This document shows positions 24,001 through 33,000 of a stretch of 64,000 nucleotides of DNA, piece by piece. The notes under the pieces are model-generated. The model searched no databases. It saw nothing but the letters and a program-made list of their open reading frames with translations, and was not told where the DNA came from. Made by a program: the position numbers and the translations under genes. Numbering within the stretch: position 1 is the first letter of the stretch; every line of letters starts with the position of its first letter. This stretch comes from Lytechinus pictus (Eukaryota > Echinodermata > Echinoidea > Temnopleuroida > Toxopneustidae), in NCBI RefSeq assembly GCF_037042905.1, contig NC_087257.1:19860001-19924000 (forward strand). The letters run 5' to 3'.

Positions 24001-27000
24001 TACTACCAAGATCTTGGATACTTTGGAGAGGCACTAATCAGGTGAGTGTCTGTCCCCCTCTCCCTAATCATACTTTAATATCATCATTATTATCATTTTT
24101 ATTATCATTATTATTGTTATTATTATTATCATCATCATCATCATCATTATCATCATCATCATCATCATCATCATTATCATCATTACTATTATCATTAATA
24201 TTATGATTATTATTATTATTATTATTATTATTAATATTATCATTAATATCATTATTATTATTATCACTATTATTATTATTATCATTATTATTATTACTAT
24301 TATATTTATTATCGTTATCATTGTTGCTATTATTATTATTATTATTATATGATAGGCACCTACACTATGAACCACCAGGTCTAGGATTCCAATCCAACAA
24401 GAAAGAATATTGCTATTGTGTGCTTCGTTTTTTTTTTCACTTTCGCGGACAGCGTCGCCAGCTTGGTCCCAGGTGAAATTCACCAAACTGAACAAAAAAT
24501 CCCTAGATTCTAAAAAAAATTGTGAACTCTGACGTTAAAAGTGCAGTAGTGGCTTAATATCATTTGGAAAGACATTGGTAGATGGGGAGGTGATGGTCGT
24601 GGAGACATTCAAATATAATGCTAGAGTGTGCTGTTACCATGGTAACTGACCTGTCTGATATCCTTTAGTCCCTGGTCCTGAGGAAAGGGCTGTACTGCTT
24701 TGGGTCCGGAGAGCACTACTGTTGGCCGCTGCGCTCTGCATGGCCAGGAGAAGTTGATCAGTAGCACTCTGTGGCTTGGCTCCTACGCTTCCTGCAAGCT
24801 AGACAAAAGAAAAGAAAACATTATCATAATAAAAGATCTCTATGTACTTTTTTTGGTTTGTAGTATTTGCAGAATTCTTAAAAGTACATTTGTATCACTT
24901 TGGGGTGCTGTTTGACCCTGACCCTAACACTAACCCTGTTTAACAGCCAGAGTCAGGTTTAGATTTTGCTTGTTGTTTTCTCTCCCCTCAACTCCCACGT
25001 TCATTTCATTTATAATCCCCAAAACATGGGGTGGTTCCACGATCAATTCATGTGATTGACTGAATCTATGCTTAAAATAAATGAGGCATGTTGTACATTG
25101 GATTCAACTGCCAGAAACATGCAAAACACCCACCTGGAACCAACGCATTCCAGGCAGAATGCAATCACATTACAAAGCTGCTACCAGAACAGGAAACATT
25201 GAATGCCTGACCTAGCAATGCAAGCATACATGTGATTCATGCACCACCCATCACAATATGCAGATGCTCCTGACAGATGAAGAGATCTATCCCAGCCCAT
25301 GCAGGCACCAAAGACTTGAAGATTGGACCAAGCACTCAAATCAAATCTACAGTGAACTGGTTGTGTTAGCCGCGTAATTCAGTCACTGTACTTGAATAAA
25401 CAATTGATGTCTTCAAATGAATACCAATGAAAGTAATTGAAAACTTTCTATTGTTCTATTCTTGTAATGCTGATAGAAATATAAACATTGTTATGAATGT
25501 ATTTTCTGCTACTTTTGAATAAAATAAATTTGTTTTTTTATATCATTAAAGAAAGTTTACAACACATTGACCATTCATACATATTTCAGCATTAAATTCA
25601 TTCTTTTAGTCAAAAGTTCTAAATTCTTATCTGAACAAACATAGTTGTACACGACTATACTATAATCATCAGCAAAAAGTGTAAACATACAGAAAGATGA
25701 TCATTACATACAGGAGAACAATAAAGTCCCCAAGATAGAACCTTGAGAGACACCATATGTGTATTTAATGAATGAGAATTTATGGATGTACATAGTATTT
25801 TCTGTCAGAAAGAAGCCCGGCAAGTTGCAAGCCTCCTACTCCATTAGAAAATGGAAATAGCCAACAATTCATTATGCCATGAGGATTGGTGTTGAAGGTT
25901 TTAAAAAGATCAATGAAAACAAATATTTACATCAACATATTGTATTATATCATATAAATAAAGAAGAACATGTCAAAAAATATTTTTTTGCCATTACAAA
26001 GTGCATGTTCATTAAAATTAATTTAGAAAAATAGAGCACAATTTTATATAAAAAAAACAGCCAAGAATTTTAGAAGAAAGAAAAATCAAATTAGGATGGA
26101 AATAATTGATGTTATCTGTGTCAACTTCCAAAATGAAGGATTACAGCAATTTTCATATCAGATGGAAAAAGCTTAAGTTTAGTGGCAAATAAATAATATG
26201 AGTTATAATGGATGAGAAAAAAAATCAACTTTTCAACGTAACAATGGGAGATATAATCCAATTAGTCTGATGAAACAAAAAATGCTGCTTTAAGTTTAAA
26301 GGTTTTCCAATATACAAATGAGATGAGATTGTGATTTGAATTATTGATTTTCCAAGGTCATTTAAAGGTTGACTGATATTGAGGCCCTCGCTGAGGCATT
26401 CTGTGTTACTTCAATCAATTTTCACCCCTCAAAATCATTAAATATATCTTGATTTCCTTGATTCTGACAGTGTTTTCCTGATGTGGATCTTCATAGTATT
26501 GATTTGGAAGATGAATTAAATCAATATATAAATGTTTCCTCTCCTTTATTTATGTTTGCAGCAAATAAATTCCAATGATGATTTTTTTCAGAAGATTATC
26601 AACTGCATTTTTACAACATGAATTAGCATATTTGCATAAATGACAATATTTGAGTGTGCTTGGATATAACATAATCAAACTATTATTTGAAACAGAAAGA
26701 AAATGTTTCAAAAGATAATTAAGTATGCATGTGTTAATCAAGAATGTTTATCATTATGTTTTATTCTAATTGACATTAAAATAATCCTAAACTAAATCCT
26801 GGTAACTTGGTCTGAGTCCTGCCCATGACCCTCTAAAGATTTCTTTCTACACTTAAAGAGAAATTCCAGTATTTGCAGTAAACACTGATTTCATGAGAAA
26901 GTCTGTAAAACAAGGCTTAATTGTCAGTATATCATCGAGGATCTAGATCTGGTACAGTTACATAAACTGAACTTTGTGAAATCTTGAAATCTACGCTGAA

Positions 27001-30000
27001 AAATGTTCACACTGAAGATCACCAACACAGATAGGCACACGTGGGACAGTGTATTATTATTGCTAAAATAAAGACCCGACGGAAGTGACCGAATCCGCGC
27101 TTATTTTGCTTATTTCTCAGCAATCACACAATTTCTTCCAGAATCCTTTGGCACATATTTTTTATTCATACAAACAGACACTTAGGTGGTCATTATATTA
27201 GATTCTGTAAAAAGTCATTTTTAGATCGTTACCAAAACTGGAATTTATCTTTAAATGTACTATAGAATTCATGTCAATGCAAGGATAGGGTGACTGGGGC
27301 CAAGACGCAACTGTCCCCACCCCCCCCCTCCTTCAATTTTGATGTAGCCAAAAGAGAGAGAGAAATATTAAAGGAAATCAGAGAGAATAAAAGGGAAGAA
27401 AGATAAGTATAGAAAACTTGGTAGTGCAACTCTAAAAAATAAAACCCCCATTATTCTATCTACAAAAAAGTAATGTCCCCTATAGGTTACCTTGCTTCAC
27501 CCCAATCAAAATATCATGGCCATGCCAATCCCAACACAGTATGGGTATAATATACCCAGTACTTAGTCAAACAATAATGTGGAAGCCATGTAGAGGTGTC
27601 TGTTGATGAGTTAAACATGACATGTTATGATGCATATAAAGGGCAGTGAACTAGGGGAGTTCATTACATGCAACCTCTCATGCATGCATTCATGTATGTA
27701 AATTGAACTCTTAACAGGTGTACAGTAATCAACACTGTAGTACAGTCATCTGATACATGTGATAACAAATATAATGGAACACTTTAAAAAAAAAGATATA
27801 AAAGTGTATTGGGTGTAACAAATGAGTGATGTTTGTTGACTTAAAAACTCAATTCTTACTATTCTCCCACAATATCCTACATTTTCAAATTACTGAGATT
27901 TTTGCTTTCGGGAACTCTCTTTTGGTTAGGAAAAAGGTGAATTCAAACTAGATTATTCAAAAGTATTATCTCAAATTATAATGCAATATTCTAAGTAATT
28001 GTTACATTGACCATTAAAAATAGAAATGGAAAACAAACGTTCTCATGAGTTGCTGGTAGACTGTGGAATATGAAGATATATATAAGGCTTTAAATATTAA
28101 GGAATAATACACATTTTAACATCATATCAAAGACTGCAAAATAGCATATAACTGTTAAATAATGATTGAAAAAAATAACAACTTTATCAATTCAAAAAAT
28201 TATGGTTTTATCATTTTTTTTAATTATGTGTTTTGCTGGTTTTACAATCACACCATAATCACAATATTTACATATCATTGGTAGCAATTAATGAAAAAAA
28301 ATCAAGGTAATAAGAGCAGCGTAGTAATAACAGGCATAAAAAAGGAGGAAAATCATGATTAGTGACATGAAAGATTAGAATGAATGCTCTGCTCTTTCAT
28401 CTACAGACATGCACATTAAATAATGCAATAGCTTCCTCAAACAATCGGAATTCATTTGTAGACGACAGGGCCCCACCGTACCATATTTAACATGTCTCCA
28501 GACAGAACTTTGATCGACTCGTGGTAGAATTGGAAAGGCCTTCCTGAAATAAGAGGGCGAGGGAGAGAGAGAGGTAAGCTCTAGAAATATCTGATCAGAA
28601 GAGAATGACCAGTGATAGACTTTTTTTTTTTTTTATCTTCTTTTCTGTTATGGATTCTAATTTTGTGGCTTTGTGTACATGCATTCAAATCAAACATGCT
28701 GTGTCATACTACTACTACTACTACTACAACTACTACTACTATATAAAACAGAAGGAATTATGACTTTGTTAAGAAAAAAGTCCACTTTAATTTTTCATCT
28801 GAAAATGTTTGAAATTTGACAAAGTTCAATCATTGTACTACTTCTCTACCTGTGCGTTTATTGACTCCATTCTGGGGTAGAATGGTTTTGAAACAAGTTT
28901 TAGGGTATCATTTTTGCAGTTGATATTAAAATGGAAATATGCTTTTTTATGGGGTTCACAAATCCTTTTTGAATCATACAAATTTGTGTAGTCTTAAACC
29001 TGTTTGAGCTGGAAAACATATTTGCCGGGCAGATTTATCCCAAATCTGTTTTGAAAACATGTTTCAAATCAGGGTAGGAAAGACCTTTCATTTTAGGAGC
29101 TATTCTTTTTCTTCACATTTGGGGCAAGTACTGAACTTTGATCACCCACAGATGTTTCTGGTTTTGGAAAAAAATGTGAAGGCTACAGTATTTCAGCCAC
29201 AATAGCAAAAAAAAAGTCATGGGCCTTACATAACCCAGCATCCTTGGGTAAAATGGTGAAATACAACTGCGCAGTAACAGGACCGGTTTTCCAACAGTAC
29301 GATGAGTGGATAAACGTAACTCATTTTAAAATATGTTTGGGAAGACGTTTTGAAAATTGTTTCTAACAGGGAAAAACCCAGCTTATAATGCATGGTTGAA
29401 TGACTTCATTCAACATTTTGGAAAAGAAAGTGTGTCTTCAAGTATAATACTGTATTTTTACATGTGAAGGGCTGTGAATTTTTTCCTGAAAAGAGTTGAA
29501 TTTATGATGCAAGTTGGATGAGCCAATCATGGAATCGACCCATTCCTATTTGAATAAATCATAAAATAATAATTTATAGTGCCGGAATGAATTTAAAAGA
29601 AATACCTAGAAGGGATGTTACTGAAGGATGGGCATGTAATTCCTTTCTGGCTGTTTCCTGCAAAGCAATATTTAATACATTGTACCAATATAAATACTGT
29701 ATTTTATGCATGTGTATCATGTTAATGTATTTTTAATGCTTAGGTTAAATAAATTGAATTGAATTCCCTGTTTTAAGTTGATCAAACGTTGTGGGCCAGT
29801 GGATTAGTCTTCTGACTTTGAAACAGAGGGTCATGGGTTCGAGTCCCAGCTATGGCGTAATTTCCTTCAGCAAGAAATTTATCCACATTGTGCTGCACTC
29901 AACCCAGGTGACGTGAATGGGTACCCCGTAGGAAGAAATTCCTTGAATGCTTGAGCGCCTAGACAGGCCAGCTAAAGCAGGGGTAATAGTAATAGCAAGG

Positions 30001-33000
30001 CCCGCTGGGAAAACAGTTTTCAGAACTGAAGTGGCTTCCCTGGGTAAATATACCTATATTATTATCATTATTATTATTATTATTAAAAAGAAGGGAATGA
30101 AACACTAATAAGTTGTAACCTGAATGAATGTGGAGCATTGATCAAGAATGAATCCAAGGGAACATCGGGGGCCTGAAACGTAAAGCTAAGCAATCATCCT
30201 ACAAATGTTTTTTATGATTGATTCCATTGACTACAATGTACAATTAATTGTGAAAGCCTACGATTGATCGCTAACCTTTGTGTCATAGGACTTTAGCCTT
30301 ATACAATACATGTATTTTAAGGGCATGCAAGGCCACACTCTTACAGGGCACATTTCTCAGAGCAAATGTGGAAAAATAAAAAGGGCATTAAAAATATCTG
30401 TGGTCAATGAGGGGTTCTGAGGCCAATCAATAGAATATCCATGACCATGGCTGGCAGCACCATGACAATGGTAGTCTTGGATTAATCTAAATTCTGGAAC
30501 ATGATTACATCATCTGCATTCATCCAAACCATTGTATCGGTCTTTTTGGAGAAAAAAAAATGATTTTGAGATTTTCGCAGAAAATGTAAGTACATGTACA
30601 TGAGTAAGTCCTTCTCTATGTACATACAGGCAAGGCAGCAATTAATTTTAGTTTCCGAGAAAAGTGGGGATCTTGAAGGCAATGCCAGAAAGCTTTTTGA
30701 AAAAAATGCACAAATCCCATTAGAAACATGTACTGTAGCAATGTAAATGGCAGCTACATGCACTTAATATGCAAATGCGCTGTCAGCCAAACAGTCACAT
30801 CTGCATGCAATGACTTTGCACATGTATGAGTGATATTATGTTTTGGTTGATTGCATGCACTGAAATTGCGGTCAGGGTTGTTGTATTCCCTATGGTGTTT
30901 TTTGTACAGGGAAAATATAAAACCACTTGGTTTTGCATAGAAATAAAGATTAAAAAGTAAAATGGGGCCTAAGCTTTCGATCCTAGCAGAATCTTTGTCG
31001 GAGGCAAATAAAGATATCAGTGTCAATACTTGCCGTGGTCTTTCCTGCCATGTATTTTTCTAGCAATAAAAATCTTGTAAGGCTTCAGACAAAAAGTGCA
31101 AGTTACAGTAAACTTTGAAGTCGATTTTCTCTGAAATGGGTTATGCACTGTTGTAAGTTGATACAATGGTTTGGATGACCGTCAAAGACATATTCATTGT
31201 TTTTACCAAAGAAAGAGGGATACAAAAATATTTTATACCATTTATTCATGTCTAACATTCACATCAAATATGTGGTTGTTTTTTTAATCTTTAAAAAAAA
31301 ATGTGTTCTCCTCCCTTTAATGCTCTGCTGAGTCAAACATGTAGGCCAAAATAAAAATATAGCACTACTTAACAAAACTATTAGTGTATTTTATTCTTTA
31401 TACTCTATTCCAAGCATTACAGAACATTTGAGAATAACTTTCTAACTTTCATAGAAAAATATGTTAAATTCGTTTTAAATGTGAAACTTTTAAGAAAACA
31501 GTTTACATACTTGTATTACCCAAAATATACAGTATAGCACACGTGAAATGGTATTGCGAATAAACACAATCTTTATCTAATTAATACATGTGAAGATATG
31601 AATTCTACAAATTCAAAATGAAATAATTGGAATGAATATAAGCAAAATAAAATTTAATAAGTGTAAAGAGCTCATTAATATTAATATAGATTCTTTCAAA
31701 ATTTAACAGCAAAAAATACAATATCCACATTGGTTCATCTCAATATTTTAATTTGTACAGATAAAAAAAAATGATTTTCAAAAGTAAATTTAATCTTTAT
31801 CTTTAAAAACACAATTAAATTATAGAAACCTGGGCCAATAAATAAATCACAAATCTTATTCTCCTTTACTTCCAGTATCCTTTTCCTATTCTCAAAACCT
31901 TCCACAAAGCAGTTGTTCACATGAGAACAAGTATGTCATCTTCTACTCAAGAAATGTAATGAATTCTGAAAAGGAGTAATCTTTGTTTACCACGAGAAAA
32001 ATAAAGTGTGGAGGGATATCCTCATTTTGTAACAGTCAGGTGACGTGTGTCAATCAGCTATTCTGTCATCACAGGAGAAGAGCAAGCATATATGATATGA
32101 AATGAAATGCACATTGCTAAGTAGCCAATTATAAGTAGGCAGATATGCCGACCTACTTACCACGTTTCATCTAGCGAGAAACCATCACTTCCTCTCGTTC
32201 TGGGCAACAAACAAATGCCGCAAACGGGATACGCAAACGGTCACCAAATGAGGAAAGCATAGCAGAATAGCATTCAGTATATATCCTCTCTTTAATTCGT
32301 CTCAGCGATACTTTGAGAAAAGATTGTCTTTGCTACGTTAACAACATGGTTCCTCTATCTATATTGATCCCTTCAACCAACGGATATTCAAAGTGACCTC
32401 CTTTTATCCAACCAGACATGAATACATTAAAAAAGGCAGATATTCTCTAAATCTTTCAAACAAGCAGACACTTTTAACATCGATGGACAAATCTTCTGAC
32501 CTGAAGGGAAAAAAAAGCATACAAATGTATGCTGATGGCCAGTTTGCTTAGCAATTCAAATGGCGTTATAATTTGATGGAAATTTTCCAGCAAACTGAGC
32601 AAATTGAATTCAGACTTTGTCTTTGCCTATATCGAATGCCCCCCTCTCTCCCATCACAGGGCCTCTTTGCATCACGTTAGGCTGCATTTGCATGGGTTGC
32701 CCCGGATTTGATTTACAGCATTGCTTTGCTTCTCCCTCGGTGTATACTGGAGTTTGTGTGTGAGAGAGAGATAGAGAAAAAGGGTGGGTGAGCATATAGT
32801 GCAAGAGTGTGTGTTTGTGGGAGACTGTCCCGCCAAAGCATCAGAGCATGTAACCAGGAAGCAGGATGCCTGTGTGTGTGTGTGTGTGTGTGTGTATTGT
32901 AGAATGTATAAGTGTGTGATGGGGTGCACTTGACATTAAGGTCTCACCTGTACCGCTGTGATAAGCTGAGTCGACACTGCAGAGGGAGTGGTGCCAATTC

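Larger units (their letters stand above)
13737..24650 (-). other. POU6F2: POU6 intron 2 (10.9 kb), repeat-populated
   Basis: No further coding exon is needed or seen here, since exons 2 and 3 join in frame. Contents are listed separately: SINE, twin MITEs, GCGGATAAT element, CATCCAAACC element, nuclear-receptor-motif repeat, GC-richer island and microsatellite. The rest (for example 15150-16450 apart from a duplicated ~220-bp segment at 15359-15690, 17140-18600 and 19000-20150) shows nothing I can name. Confidence 0.7.
24799..32947 (-). other. POU6F2: POU6 intron 1 (8.1 kb)
   Basis: Holds an RT relic, two dispersed elements, a SINE and a candidate alternative exon, each listed separately. 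The remainder (for example 24920-25600, 27260-28440 and 31200-32100) is AT-rich with nothing I can name. Confidence 0.6.

Noticed and set aside
24905..24945. CCCTAA-like words (ctgaccctaacactaaccct) as an interstitial telomere
   Set aside because: Only two or three imperfect units.
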